A model generated the notes under the pieces. The model was given only the letters and a program-made list of their open reading frames with translations, was not told the DNA's origin and did not search any database. The position numbers were made by a program, and so were the translations under genes. From Verrucomicrobiota bacterium (GTDB lineage Bacteria > Verrucomicrobiota > Verrucomicrobiia > Opitutales > Opitutaceae): 33,496 nt of DNA. Shown here piece by piece: positions 18,466 through 27,318 of this stretch (the first letter of the stretch is position 1; each line of letters opens with the position of its first letter). The DNA lies in assembly GCA_016871595.1 (NCBI GenBank), contig VHCY01000016.1, positions 1 to 33,496 on the forward strand. The letters are read 5' to 3'.

Positions 18466-21400
18466 TCAGAAACGCGCCGTGAGGCCGAGCCGCACCGCGG
18501 AGCCGGAGCCCGCGGCGTAGGTGAACATCTCGCGGTTGTACACGTGGACGTAGTCGTTGTTCGTGTAGTCGTTGGTCAGATTGTAGAGGTCCACGTTGAG
18601 GACATACTTCTGACTGAAGGTGTACTGGAACTTCAGGTCGATCAGCGTGCGGCTGTGCTGATAGGTGTCGTAGGCCGCCGCTCGGGTCGGCAGGCCGGCC
18701 ACGGTCGAACGGAAGAACTCGCCGCGGTAGTTGCCCATCAGGCGGACGACGAGGCCGTTGTAGATGAAGGAGAACCCGGTGTTGAAGGTGTGCGGCGTCA
18801 GCAGGGGCAGGCGGCTGGTGCTGCCGGTGGCCCTGCCGTAGTCCCCGTAGGTCTTCAGGTAAGTGTAGTTGGCGAAGAAGCCAAGGCCGCGCCAGATGCC
18901 GGGCAGCATCGTGTACTGCTGGGTGTAATTGAACTCCAAGCCCTTGATCCAGGCGCTGCCCACGTTCTCGTTGCGCGACAGCTGCCAGCCCGCGTAGTCG
19001 CCGGCGTAGCCGTTGTTCGGGCCCTCCGGCACGACGGAGCGGATCGAGCGGAAGTAATTGCTGATGTCCTTGTAGAAGCCGCCGGCCGAGATCTGGCCGA
19101 TCCCGCCGAGGAAGTGCGAGAACGAGAGCTCGTAGTTGTCGGAGGTGTAGGGCTTCAGGGCCGGGTTGCCCGAGGACAGGGTCTGGCTGAGCTCATTCGG
19201 CACGATCGCCGGCAGCAGGTTCGTCGGGCTCGGGCGGGTGATCGTGGCATTGTAGCTCGCACGTACCTGGGTGTTCCGGGTCATCGAATAGACCAGGTGC
19301 AGACCGGGGAACAGATGGTCATACTTGGTGCCCTGCGTGGTCCACTTGCGGAAGTTGTCCCGGGCGCGGGCCGCGTTCTGCTCGGCGGTCAGGGCCGCGT
19401 TGGCGTTGTTCGTCGTATTGGAGACGCGCAGGTAGTTGGAGCCGCTCGAACGGGTCTCCTCCCAGCGCAGGCCGGTCAGCACCCGGAGCAGGCCGAACCG
19501 CGCGTCGCCCATCACGTAGGCGGCGTTCACGGTGTTCTCGAACGCCGCGTCATTGGCCAGCGACTGGTAAACGGTGTTCCAGACGTCCACGGGCGTTTGG
19601 GTCCAGTTGGCCCGGTTCGCGAACGGATCGCCGGGGTTGCCGGTCTCTGCGAGCTGCACGAAGGGGAAGGGGCCGTACTTGCCTTCGGAAACGAGCATAT
19701 TGTAGCCCAGGAACGGGGTGATGCCGCCGTTTTCAGGCGTGGTGGGGCGGCCGGCGTAGGTGTGGTACGAGAGGTCCCGCTTTTGCTCCTGCTTGAAGTT
19801 GGCCTGCTTCAGGCCGGTCTTCAGGGTCAGCGGGAAGCGCGTGGCGAAGGTCCGCTGCAGGTCGATGTTGGCGCCGCTGCGCTGCGCTGGGGCCTGGTAA
19901 TTGATGAGCTGGGCGTCGGGCCGGATGAAGTAATTCAGCGGATTGCTCCAGTCGGGGCCCCCGCTCTGGGTGATCCGCGGCATCAGGCCGCCGTCCTCCC
20001 GGTCCAGCACCCAGGAGACGCCGCGCAGGCGGGCGCCCAGCTGGTGCAGCTTCGGGTAGTGGGTCATATTCTTGGAGTAATTGGTGTCGACCTTCAGCAG
20101 GCCGCTGCCGTCCCAGAGCTTGGTCTCCCAGCCGGCCGCCCAGGTGGAGGCGCGGGTCTCGCGGAGGTACAGCACGGACTGGGTGTCGATCTGGCCGACG
20201 CCGTCCGCGATGCTCACCACGTTGAAGTTGGAGCCGGGCTTGAAGCTGGAGGCGGCGCGCGGCGCGGTGGCCAGCCAGCGGAAATAGGAGTTGTTGGAAC
20301 CGCTCCGCCGCTGGATCAGGTTAATGGTGTTCTTGAAGTACACCGAGGAGCGGTCGCTGATCTTGTAGTCGAGGGAGAGGGCCGTGTTGTAGGAGGGCGT
20401 CTGCGTGCCCAGGTTGCCCCATTGCCCGGCGCCCGCCGCCCGCAGCAGCGGCTCGCTCACCGGCGCCCGCGAGAGCTCGGGCGGCACCCAGTAGGCGTCA
20501 CTGTTGCCCGCCGCCGTCCGGTGGCCGATCTCGTTGATGACGTTGTTGGTGATGGTGCGGTTGAAGGTCGCGCTGACCCCGAGGTTGTTCTTCCCGCCGA
20601 ACACGCTCAGGACGTCCGAGTAATTGACGTCGATCAGCGACGGCTCGAGGGGCGTGCTGAAGGGCACGCTGCTGTGCTGGTAGTCCTTGATGTAGGTGTA
20701 GCCGGCCGTGAGGGTGATGACCCGGCCCGGGGCGCGGTCGAAGGCGCGCTTGGTGCGAAGGTTCAGGTAGCCGGAGATCGCGTTGCCGTCCATATCCGGC
20801 GTCGGCGCCTTGATCACCTCCAGGGAGGCGACGCTGCCTGAGCTCACCTGGCCGAAGTAGACGTTGCCCAAGCTCACCGAGGAGCCTCCCGAGACCGCGA
20901 TCTGGTTGCCGTCCATCAGGAGGGAGGAGAAGTCCTGGGACATCCCGCGCACGTAGATCGCGTCGACCTTGCCGCCGGAACCATCGACCGCGATGCCCGC
21001 GAGGCGCATAACGAGCTCGCCGACGGCGGCGCCCGGGTTGCCGAAGGCGTCGATGGCCGCCACGGTCTTCACATTGGCCGCGGAACGCTCCTCGTTGATC
21101 GCCGCCGCCTGGCCCTCGCGGATCGATTTCACCACGAACTTGTCCATCTTGTAGAGGGCAGAGGTCATCGCGACGTCCCGCCGCACCTCCTGGCCCGCCT
21201 TCACCTCGATGCCGAAGCGCTGCTCATCTAGGCCCGAGTAGCTGACCACGATGGTCTGCGGGCCCTCGGGCAGCACCAGGCGGTACATCCCGTTGTTGTT
21301 CGTGGCTTCCGCGACCGAGGACCCCGCCCCGGCGACGAAGGCGCTGGTCAGGACGTCGCCGGTGTTTTGGTTGATTACCTGCCCGGTGACGACGCCGGTG

Positions 21401-21468
21401 CGGGCGGAGGTCTGGGCAGACAAGGGAAGGGCGAGGAGGGCGCAGAGGAGGAATGGGATCAGGCGCAT
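18466..21468 (-). CDS. TonB-dependent outer-membrane receptor
   Basis: 1000 aa from the ATG at 21468, which begins a good signal peptide ([18 protein letters not shown], cleavage near residue 18). A carboxypeptidase-regulatory-like beta domain follows (about 25-105: [14 protein letters not shown] ... [20 protein letters not shown]). The plug is at about 130-270 ([51 protein letters not shown]). A long 22-strand-type barrel ends in the terminal aromatic (RLGLTARF). It resembles the large TonB-Xanth-Caul-like receptors of Opitutaceae, often linked to carbohydrate or siderophore uptake. No SusD, glycoside hydrolase or regulator is adjacent, so the ligand is unknown. Convergent with tgt, divergent from the UDP-glucuronate decarboxylase gene. 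Confidence 0.93.
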   Translation of the reverse strand: MRLIPFLLCALLALPLSAQTSARTGVVTGQVINQNTGDVLTSAFVAGAGSSVAEATNNNGMYRLVLPEGPQTIVVSYSGLDEQRFGIEVKAGQEVRRDVAMTSALYKMDKFVVKSIREGQAAAINEERSAANVKTVAAIDAFGNPGAAVGELVMRLAGIAVDGSGGKVDAIYVRGMSQDFSSLLMDGNQIAVSGGSSVSLGNVYFGQVSSGSVASLEVIKAPTPDMDGNAISGYLNLRTKRAFDRAPGRVITLTAGYTYIKDYQHSSVPFSTPLEPSLIDVNYSDVLSVFGGKNNLGVSATFNRTITNNVINEIGHRTAAGNSDAYWVPPELSRAPVSEPLLRAAGAGQWGNLGTQTPSYNTALSLDYKISDRSSVYFKNTINLIQRRSGSNNSYFRWLATAPRAASSFKPGSNFNVVSIADGVGQIDTQSVLYLRETRASTWAAGWETKLWDGSGLLKVDTNYSKNMTHYPKLHQLGARLRGVSWVLDREDGGLMPRITQSGGPDWSNPLNYFIRPDAQLINYQAPAQRSGANIDLQRTFATRFPLTLKTGLKQANFKQEQKRDLSYHTYAGRPTTPENGGITPFLGYNMLVSEGKYGPFPFVQLAETGNPGDPFANRANWTQTPVDVWNTVYQSLANDAAFENTVNAAYVMGDARFGLLRVLTGLRWEETRSSGSNYLRVSNTTNNANAALTAEQNAARARDNFRKWTTQGTKYDHLFPGLHLVYSMTRNTQVRASYNATITRPSPTNLLPAIVPNELSQTLSSGNPALKPYTSDNYELSFSHFLGGIGQISAGGFYKDISNYFRSIRSVVPEGPNNGYAGDYAGWQLSRNENVGSAWIKGLEFNYTQQYTMLPGIWRGLGFFANYTYLKTYGDYGRATGSTSRLPLLTPHTFNTGFSFIYNGLVVRLMGNYRGEFFRSTVAGLPTRAAAYDTYQHSRTLIDLKFQYTFSQKYVLNVDLYNLTNDYTNNDYVHVYNREMFTYAAGSGSAVRLGLTARF

Positions 21469-21614
21469 GGAGTCGGGTGGGGTGTCAGGTGACGAAATTA
21501 GGCGCTTCGGGCCGCGGGAGCGCAAGCCCGGAGTGGCGCTACGACCCGTCCACTGGGTGGTCTTACCGAGGGGTTTTGCTCGTCCCGGCCCATTGTCGTC
21601 TTCAGCCTGTCCCC

Positions 21615-22541
21615 ATGCGTATCCTGGTCACCGGCGGCGCCGGCTTCCTTGGTTCCCACCTGTGCGATCGCCTGCTGGCCGAGGGCCACGAGGTGGTCTG
21701 TCTCGATAACCTGTTCACCGGCCAGAAACGTAACATCGCGCACCTGCTGGCCAATCCCCGGTTCGAGTTCGTCCGCCACGACGTGATCGACCCCTTTAAG
21801 TTTGAGGTCGATCAGATCTACAATTTGGCCTGCCCGGCCTCGCCGCCGCATTACCAGTTTAACCCGATCAAGACCACGAAGACGTCCGTGATGGGGGCGA
21901 TCAACTGCCTCGGTCTCGCGAAGCGGGTGAAGGCACGGGTGTTCCAGGCGAGCACCAGCGAGGTCTACGGGGATCCGCAGGTGCACCCACAGCCGGAAGG
22001 CTACTGGGGCCACGTCAACCCGGTCGGACGCCGGTCCTGCTACGACGAGGGTAAGCGCTGCGCCGAGACCCTGTTCTTCGACTATCACCGGGAGAACAAG
22101 GTGGATATCCGGGTGGTGCGAATCTTCAATACCTACGGACCCCGGATGCACCCGAACGATGGTCGGGTGGTCTCGAACTTCATCGTGCAGGCCCTCCGCG
22201 GGGAGGACCTGACGGTCTTCGGCGAGGGCACTCAGACCCGCTCCTTCTGCTACGTGGACGACCTGATCGAGGGCTTCGTGCGGTTTATGGCCCAGACCGA
22301 GACGGTCGGCCCGATGAACATCGGCAATCCCGGCGAATTCACGATGCTGGAGCTGGCCGAGCTCACGCTGAAGCTGGTCGGCGGGCGCTCCAAGATTGTC
22401 CACAAGCCATTGCCGGCGGACGATCCCCGCCAGCGGCAGCCGGACATCACCCTGGCCCGCCGCACCTTGGGTTGGGAGCCGCGCGTGCCGCTCGAGGAGG
22501 GCCTCCGCCGGACCATCGCCTACTTCCGCGACCACGCCTGA
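21615..22541 (+). CDS. UDP-glucuronate decarboxylase (UDP-xylose synthase), NAD-dependent SDR
   Basis: 308 aa, an extended short-chain dehydrogenase/epimerase. The Rossmann motif is [10 protein letters not shown] (G7-x-x-G10-x-x-G13). The catalytic residues are the S/T segment [10 protein letters not shown]143 and K147 (SCYDEGKR). [32 protein letters not shown] and [11 protein letters not shown] are characteristic of UXS, which converts UDP-glucuronate to UDP-xylose for envelope polysaccharide. The close relatives ArnA-C and dTDP-glucose dehydratase fit less well. The ATG at 21615 follows GTCCCC with no Shine-Dalgarno. It is 91 bases upstream of secA, probably a separate transcript. Confidence 0.9.
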   Translation: MRILVTGGAGFLGSHLCDRLLAEGHEVVCLDNLFTGQKRNIAHLLANPRFEFVRHDVIDPFKFEVDQIYNLACPASPPHYQFNPIKTTKTSVMGAINCLGLAKRVKARVFQASTSEVYGDPQVHPQPEGYWGHVNPVGRRSCYDEGKRCAETLFFDYHRENKVDIRVVRIFNTYGPRMHPNDGRVVSNFIVQALRGEDLTVFGEGTQTRSFCYVDDLIEGFVRFMAQTETVGPMNIGNPGEFTMLELAELTLKLVGGRSKIVHKPLPADDPRQRQPDITLARRTLGWEPRVPLEEGLRRTIAYFRDHA

Positions 22542-22594
22542 GCCGGTTCCGGCCGGCGGGGTGAAACGCCCGGCCAACGGCGGCCATTTGTCGT

Positions 22595-22622
22595 TTGCCA
22601 AGGTCCCGGCCGGACCTACGAT
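22595..22622 (+). promoter_or_regulatory. Candidate sigma70-type promoter of secA
   Basis: TTGCCA at 22595-22600 (5 of 6 to TTGACA), a 16-base spacer, and TACGAT at 22617-22622 (4 of 6 to TATAAT). Initiation about 7 bases later would begin only a few bases before the secA ATG at 22633, giving a nearly leaderless mRNA. Confidence 0.4.
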
Positions 22623-22632
22623 CGACCGCCTG

Positions 22633-25629
22633 ATGTTTTCGTTCCTGCTCAAGCGGTTTTCCGGCCGGCATTATAAGAAGTTCCTCGAGAAGGCGCGTCC
22701 CATCGTCGCGCGCATCAACGAGCTGGAGCGTTCCTATCAGGAGCTGTCCGACGAGGCCCTGCAGGCCAAGACCGCCGAGTTCCGGACCCGGGTCGCCGCC
22801 GCCGCGGACCCCCGCGCCGCCCTCGATGCGGTGCTTCCCGAGGCGTTCGCCGCGGTCAAGAACGCCGCCCGCCGCCTCGTCGGCCGGACGGTCGTCGTCT
22901 GCGACCACGAGCTGCGCTGGGATATGGTGCATTTCGACACCCAGCTGATCGGTGGCCTCGCCCTACACCAGGGCCGCATCTCCGAGATGGCCACCGGCGA
23001 GGGCAAGACCCTCGTCGCCACCCTCTCGCTCTACCTCAACGCGTTGGCGGCCAAAAACACCCAGCTGGTGACGGTCAACGACTACCTCGCCCGCCGCGAT
23101 TCCGAGTGGATGGGGCACCTTTACAACTTCCTCGGGGTCTCCGTCGGCTGCATCCAGCAGCAGATGCCCCCCGAGGTCCGCCGGGAGATGTACGGGCGGG
23201 ACATCACCTACGGCACGGCCAGCGAGTTCGGCTTCGATTACCTGCGCGACAACGGAATGGCCACCCGCCGCGAGGACCAGGTGCAGCGGGACCACTGGTA
23301 CTGCATCGTCGACGAGGTGGACTCCATTCTGGTCGATGAGGCGCGGACCCCGCTGATCATCTCCGGCCCCGCCCCGATCGAACGCGAGCAGCCCTTCACG
23401 CGCCTCAAGCCCGCCGTCGACCAGTTGGTCAACGAGCAGATCCGCCTCTGCAACCGGATCGTCGGCGAGGCCAAGGAGCTGCTGGAGAAAGCCGGCGCGA
23501 GCGAGGCGGACCTGACCCAGGCCGCCCGCAAGATGCTGCAGGTCAAGATGGGGCACCCCAAGAACAAGCAACTCCTGCGCCTGATGGAGAACGGCGCGTG
23601 GCGGAAGTCCCTCGACCGGATGGAGACGGACCTCAACTCCGACCTCAACAAGGAGGAACTGTACCGGCTCAAGGAGGACCTCCTGTTCGTGATCGATGAG
23701 CGTCAACACCAGGCGGACCTCACCGAGATCGGCCGGCGCCGGCTGCGGCCGGACAGTCCCGATGCCTTCGTCCTGCCGGACCTGGCGACGGAGTTCTCGG
23801 ACCTCGAGAAGGAGACCAGCCTCACCCCCGAGCAGCGCGAGGAGCGCAAGCTGGCCTCGCAGCAGCGTTTCGCCGGGGTCTCCGAGGAGATCCACGCCAT
23901 TTCCCAGCTGCTCCGCGCCTATTCGCTCTATGAGCGGGATGTGGAGTATGTGGTCTCGCCCGATGGCAAGGTGCTGATCGTCGACGAGAACACGGGCCGC
24001 GTGATGCCGGGACGCCGCTGGTCGGACGGGCTCCATCAGGCGGTCGAGGCCAAGGAAGGGGTCGCGATCGAGCGGGAGACCCGCACCTACGCCACCATCA
24101 CCATCCAGAACTACTTCCGGATGTACGAGAAGCTCGCCGGAATGACCGGTACGGCCGAGACCGAGGCGACGGAGTTCAACGACATCTATCGCCTCTCGGT
24201 GCAGGTCATCCCGACCAACAAGCCCTGCATCCGCATCGACCGCAACGACTCCATCTTCAAGACGCGGCGCGACAAGTACGCCGCCGTGGTCAAGGAGATC
24301 GAGGGCGCGAACCAGCGCGGCCAGCCGGTGCTGGTCGGCACGGTCAGCGTCGAGTCCTCGGAGGTGCTTTCCCGGATGCTCAAGCGCGCCGGCATCATCC
24401 ACACGGTGCTGAACGCCAAGTTCCACCAGCAGGAGGCCGATATCGTGGCCCGCGCCGGGCAGCGGGGCGCCGTCACCATCGCCACCAATATGGCCGGCCG
24501 TGGCACCGACATCAAACTCGGGGAGGGCGTGCGCGACCTCGGGGGCCTGTTCGTGATCGGCACCGAGCGGCACGAGTCGCGGCGCATCGACCGCCAGCTG
24601 CGCGGCCGATGCTCCCGGCAGGGTGATCCCGGGCTCACCAAGTTCTACCTTTCGCTCGAGGACGACCTGATGCGCCTCTTCCTCCAGGGCAACCTGGCCT
24701 CGAAGCTGATGGAGGGGTCCATGCAGGAGGGCGAGGAGCTGGAGCATCCCTGGCTGAACCGCTCGATCGAGAGCGCCCAGAAGAAGGTCGAGCAGCAGAA
24801 CTATTCCATCCGCAAGCGGCTGCTCCAGTACGACGACGTCCTCAACCAGCAGCGCGAGGTCGTCTATGGGATCCGCAATGCGGCCATCCACGCCGAACGG
24901 CCCAAGGACATCATCTTCGAGCAGATCGAGGAGGAGCTTCACCATCGGCTCGAGGTGGCAGGTTTCGGCGAGAAGGTCGGTCCGACCAAGACCTCCCTGG
25001 AGGGCGTCGTCGGTTGGCTCAATTCCCACTTCCCGATCAGCATCCGCGTGGAGGATCTCTCGGGCAATGATGCCGCCCCCTTGGTGGCGATGATGCTCAC
25101 CCGCATCCGCGAGGCCTATGCGGTCAAGGAATCCGTGGAGGATCCGGCCGCGCTGGGTTCGTTGGAGCGATACGTGGTGATCAACGCGATCGACCACCAC
25201 TGGCAGGAGCACCTGACCGAGATGGAGGAGCTCCGGCGTTCGATCGGACTCCGCAGCTACGGCCAGAAGGATCCCTTGGTCGAGTACAAGGGCGAGGCCT
25301 ACAAGTACTTCGAGGAGCTGATGGGCAACGTCCGCCTCCAGATCTGCACGGGGTTGTTCCGCAGCGCCTCCAATCTCGATTCCTTCGAACAGATGCTGGC
25401 CCTGCTCAGCCGCACCGCGCGTGCCCAGGGCCCGCAGGAGGGTGCGGCGCCCGCCCAGGTCACCACCACCGTCTCAACCGGCGGGACCGCCGCGGCGACC
25501 GGCGCGCCCGCGGAGCAGGAGATCGTCTTACCTGCGGTCACCATCCGCCGGGAAACCCCCAAGGTCGGCCGGAACGAGCCCTGCCCGTGCGGCAGCGGCA
25601 AGAAGTTCAAGAACTGCCACGGGGCCTGA
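22633..25629 (+). CDS. secA: Preprotein translocase ATPase SecA
   Basis: 998 aa, about 100 longer than E. coli SecA. It drives secretory proteins through SecYEG. Walker A is MATGEGKTL (119-127) and Walker B is VDEVDS (226-231). The preprotein-binding region shows [27 protein letters not shown]; the second NBD shows [12 protein letters not shown] and [13 protein letters not shown]. The C-terminal zinc finger for SecB/lipid contact is complete (C984, C986, C995, H996). An extra segment of about 60 residues near 258-352 ([10 protein letters not shown]... [10 protein letters not shown]) plus a smaller one near 370-410 account for the length. It resembles the insertion in Bacteroidota SecA. The ATG at 22633 ([17 protein letters not shown]) matches family starts. 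Confidence 0.98.
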   Translation: MFSFLLKRFSGRHYKKFLEKARPIVARINELERSYQELSDEALQAKTAEFRTRVAAAADPRAALDAVLPEAFAAVKNAARRLVGRTVVVCDHELRWDMVHFDTQLIGGLALHQGRISEMATGEGKTLVATLSLYLNALAAKNTQLVTVNDYLARRDSEWMGHLYNFLGVSVGCIQQQMPPEVRREMYGRDITYGTASEFGFDYLRDNGMATRREDQVQRDHWYCIVDEVDSILVDEARTPLIISGPAPIEREQPFTRLKPAVDQLVNEQIRLCNRIVGEAKELLEKAGASEADLTQAARKMLQVKMGHPKNKQLLRLMENGAWRKSLDRMETDLNSDLNKEELYRLKEDLLFVIDERQHQADLTEIGRRRLRPDSPDAFVLPDLATEFSDLEKETSLTPEQREERKLASQQRFAGVSEEIHAISQLLRAYSLYERDVEYVVSPDGKVLIVDENTGRVMPGRRWSDGLHQAVEAKEGVAIERETRTYATITIQNYFRMYEKLAGMTGTAETEATEFNDIYRLSVQVIPTNKPCIRIDRNDSIFKTRRDKYAAVVKEIEGANQRGQPVLVGTVSVESSEVLSRMLKRAGIIHTVLNAKFHQQEADIVARAGQRGAVTIATNMAGRGTDIKLGEGVRDLGGLFVIGTERHESRRIDRQLRGRCSRQGDPGLTKFYLSLEDDLMRLFLQGNLASKLMEGSMQEGEELEHPWLNRSIESAQKKVEQQNYSIRKRLLQYDDVLNQQREVVYGIRNAAIHAERPKDIIFEQIEEELHHRLEVAGFGEKVGPTKTSLEGVVGWLNSHFPISIRVEDLSGNDAAPLVAMMLTRIREAYAVKESVEDPAALGSLERYVVINAIDHHWQEHLTEMEELRRSIGLRSYGQKDPLVEYKGEAYKYFEELMGNVRLQICTGLFRSASNLDSFEQMLALLSRTARAQGPQEGAAPAQVTTTVSTGGTAAATGAPAEQEIVLPAVTIRRETPKVGRNEPCPCGSGKKFKNCHGA

Positions 25630-25638
25630 GCGGCCCCG
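25620..25638. terminator. Hairpin at the secA / Nramp-like convergent junction
   Basis: CGGGGCC, loop TGAGC, GGCCCCG: a 7-bp perfect all-GC stem with the secA stop codon TGA in its loop, lying between converging genes 18 bases apart. There is no T-run on either side. It is a plausible shared 3'-end stabiliser or terminator. Confidence 0.4.
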
Positions 25639-25647
25639 CGGGCGAGG

Positions 25648-26976
25648 TCACCAGAGCTTGCTGGCCACCTGGTAGGCTCCGGCCGTCACCATACAGGCGG
25701 CGGCCGACCAGAGCCCGATCCGCCACAGCAGCCCCGGCCGCAGTTCCGGCGGCGTGTGCCGGTAGTGCAGCCGCAGGGCGAGGATCGCGAGGAACGGCAG
25801 CATCAGGCCCTGCGCGATCGCCCCGACCAGCACCAGGGTCAGTGGTTCGCCGACCAGCAGGTACAGCACCGTCCAGATGACGGGAAACGCCACGCACAGC
25901 ATCCGGATGGTCCGACGCCGTTGCTGCTCATCCCCCTTCCGCCGCCAGCCGAAGACCTCCAGCGCGTCCGTGATCAGCCGGGTATTGGCCGCCGTGGCCC
26001 CGAAGATGGTCGAGTAGAGCACCGCGGCCGCGCCCACCAGGAACAGCCAAAGGCTCCAGGGTCCGAAGGTCTCCACGTACATCCGGGAAAGCGTCGGGAT
26101 CATATCCGCGTTGGAGAAGTCCTTGCCTTGCCGTCCCAGCACCGCCGCCCCGAGCAGGTAGAACGCGAGCGTCGCGCCCGTGTAGACCACAAACGAGACC
26201 CAGGCGTCCGCGTGCAGCACCCGGATCCAGCCGCGCGCGCGTTCCAACCAACCGGGCGACCCATCCGCGGGACCGACGTGGCGGGGGTAGCCCTTCTCGA
26301 TCAGCCAATAGGGATAATAAATGAGCTCCGAGGCGCCGACCCCGATGACCCCGAAGGCCGCGAACGCGACGGTGAAGGTGGCGGGAAGCTTAAAACTCAA
26401 CCCCTCCGCCAGATTGGCGCCGGTGATCGCATAGGGAGTGAATTGCAGGGCGCCCACCGCGACCACCGTGCACGCGGTGAAGGCGACCACCATCGCCGTC
26501 GAGGCCTGCTCCACGGTCCGGTAGCGCCCGACCACCAGCAGCACCGCCGTGATGCCCCCGATCAGGCAGGCGGTCACCGCCTTCGGCAGCGGCAGCCCGG
26601 CCAAGGCGAGTACACTGGCCACGCCCCCGAGCATCCCCGCGATCTGGAAGACCGTGGCGATGAACATCACCGCCCAGATCCAGACCATCCACGAGACCCG
26701 CCAGCGCGGCCCGGGCATCGCGTCCATCGCCTGCAGCGAGGAGGCCCCGGTGGTCACCGTGTGCCGCCCGAGCTCGATCTGCACGAACACCTTCAGCAGG
26801 CAGCCGAGGATCATAAACCACAGCAGCGTGAAGCCCGCGCTCGCCCCCAGCTTCGGGGTCACGATCAGTTCGCCGGAGCCGACGATCGTGGCCGTGATGA
26901 TCAGGCCGGGACCAATCTGGCGCAGGATCGCGGCCGGACCGCGCGGAATGGCGGGAAAGGCAGGGGAGGGGGGCAT
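25648..26976 (-). CDS. Divergent Nramp-family-like membrane transporter
   Basis: 442 aa from the ATG at 26976 (MPPSPAFPAIPRG); an upstream in-frame start adds only low-complexity residues. About eleven hydrophobic segments are visible. The N-terminal GPGLIITATIVGSGELIVTPKLG and the LLWFMILGCLLKVFVQIELGR stretch align with Nramp TM1-TM2. The metal-coordinating signatures are replaced: DPGN in TM1 reads GSGE (33-36), and MPH in TM6 reads GASE (214-217, followed by LIYYPYW). I recall this GASELIYYPYWLIEKGY pattern in proteins annotated as Nramp family in Verrucomicrobiota, Planctomycetota and Acidobacteriota. The substrate is therefore uncertain (a divalent metal is only assumed). Convergent with secA. 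Confidence 0.8.
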   Translation of the reverse strand: MPPSPAFPAIPRGPAAILRQIGPGLIITATIVGSGELIVTPKLGASAGFTLLWFMILGCLLKVFVQIELGRHTVTTGASSLQAMDAMPGPRWRVSWMVWIWAVMFIATVFQIAGMLGGVASVLALAGLPLPKAVTACLIGGITAVLLVVGRYRTVEQASTAMVVAFTACTVVAVGALQFTPYAITGANLAEGLSFKLPATFTVAFAAFGVIGVGASELIYYPYWLIEKGYPRHVGPADGSPGWLERARGWIRVLHADAWVSFVVYTGATLAFYLLGAAVLGRQGKDFSNADMIPTLSRMYVETFGPWSLWLFLVGAAAVLYSTIFGATAANTRLITDALEVFGWRRKGDEQQRRRTIRMLCVAFPVIWTVLYLLVGEPLTLVLVGAIAQGLMLPFLAILALRLHYRHTPPELRPGLLWRIGLWSAAACMVTAGAYQVASKLW

Positions 26977-27266
26977 AGGGGTGGCGGGAGCCTGAGACGG
27001 GCGGCGGGCGGGCGACAACCTTCTTCCCGACCGTTGTCGGAGGGAATTCTCCGCGGGCATCGCCTCGGCCGCCGGATCGATTACTGGCCGCTAGGAGGTT
27101 CATTGCCGGAACTCCACCCCGGGGCGACAACTTGGGGGTACTTGCGGCCGGGTTTCCCCGCGTTCCCGAGGCCCCTCGTGCGTCTTCCCTCCAGTGCTGG
27201 TCCAGTGATCCTCCAAGGCTCCGGCTGAGGCGGTGGCCGCGCCCGAGGGACCGGCCGAACAAGCAA
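26977..27266. other. Intergenic region upstream of the Nramp-like gene
   Basis: About 290 bases without a credible gene; reading frames here are GC-rich shadows. It should hold the promoter of the Nramp-like gene. It contains three copies of CGACAAC (two of them as an inverted pair). I see no convincing -35/-10 pair. At its right end it meets the ppdK terminator. Confidence 0.6.
27013..27131. repeat. Three CGACAAC heptamers, two forming an inverted repeat
   Basis: CGACAAC at 27013-27019, its reverse complement GTTGTCG at 27033-27039 (13-base spacing) and a third direct copy at 27125-27131. They sit about 40-150 bases upstream of the Nramp-like start and could be binding sites for a metal-responsive or other regulator. 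No regulator gene is adjacent. Confidence 0.35.
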
Positions 27267-27298
27267 AGGCCCCGCGTCCCGGGAGGGACGCGGGGCCT
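27257..27298 (-). terminator. Intrinsic terminator of ppdK
   Basis: A perfect 14-bp stem: arm 27267-27280 (AGGCCCCGCGTCCC) pairs with 27285-27298, with a four-base loop. Read on the minus strand it is followed by TTGCTTGTTC, a T-rich tail. It lies 21 bases beyond the ppdK stop. The clearest rho-independent terminator in the window. Confidence 0.88.
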
Positions 27299-27318
27299 CG
27301 TGGTCGCGCGGGGCGCGA

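Noticed and set aside
22963-25212. 749-codon minus-strand frame opposite secA
   Set aside because: Antisense shadow of secA created by GC-biased third positions.
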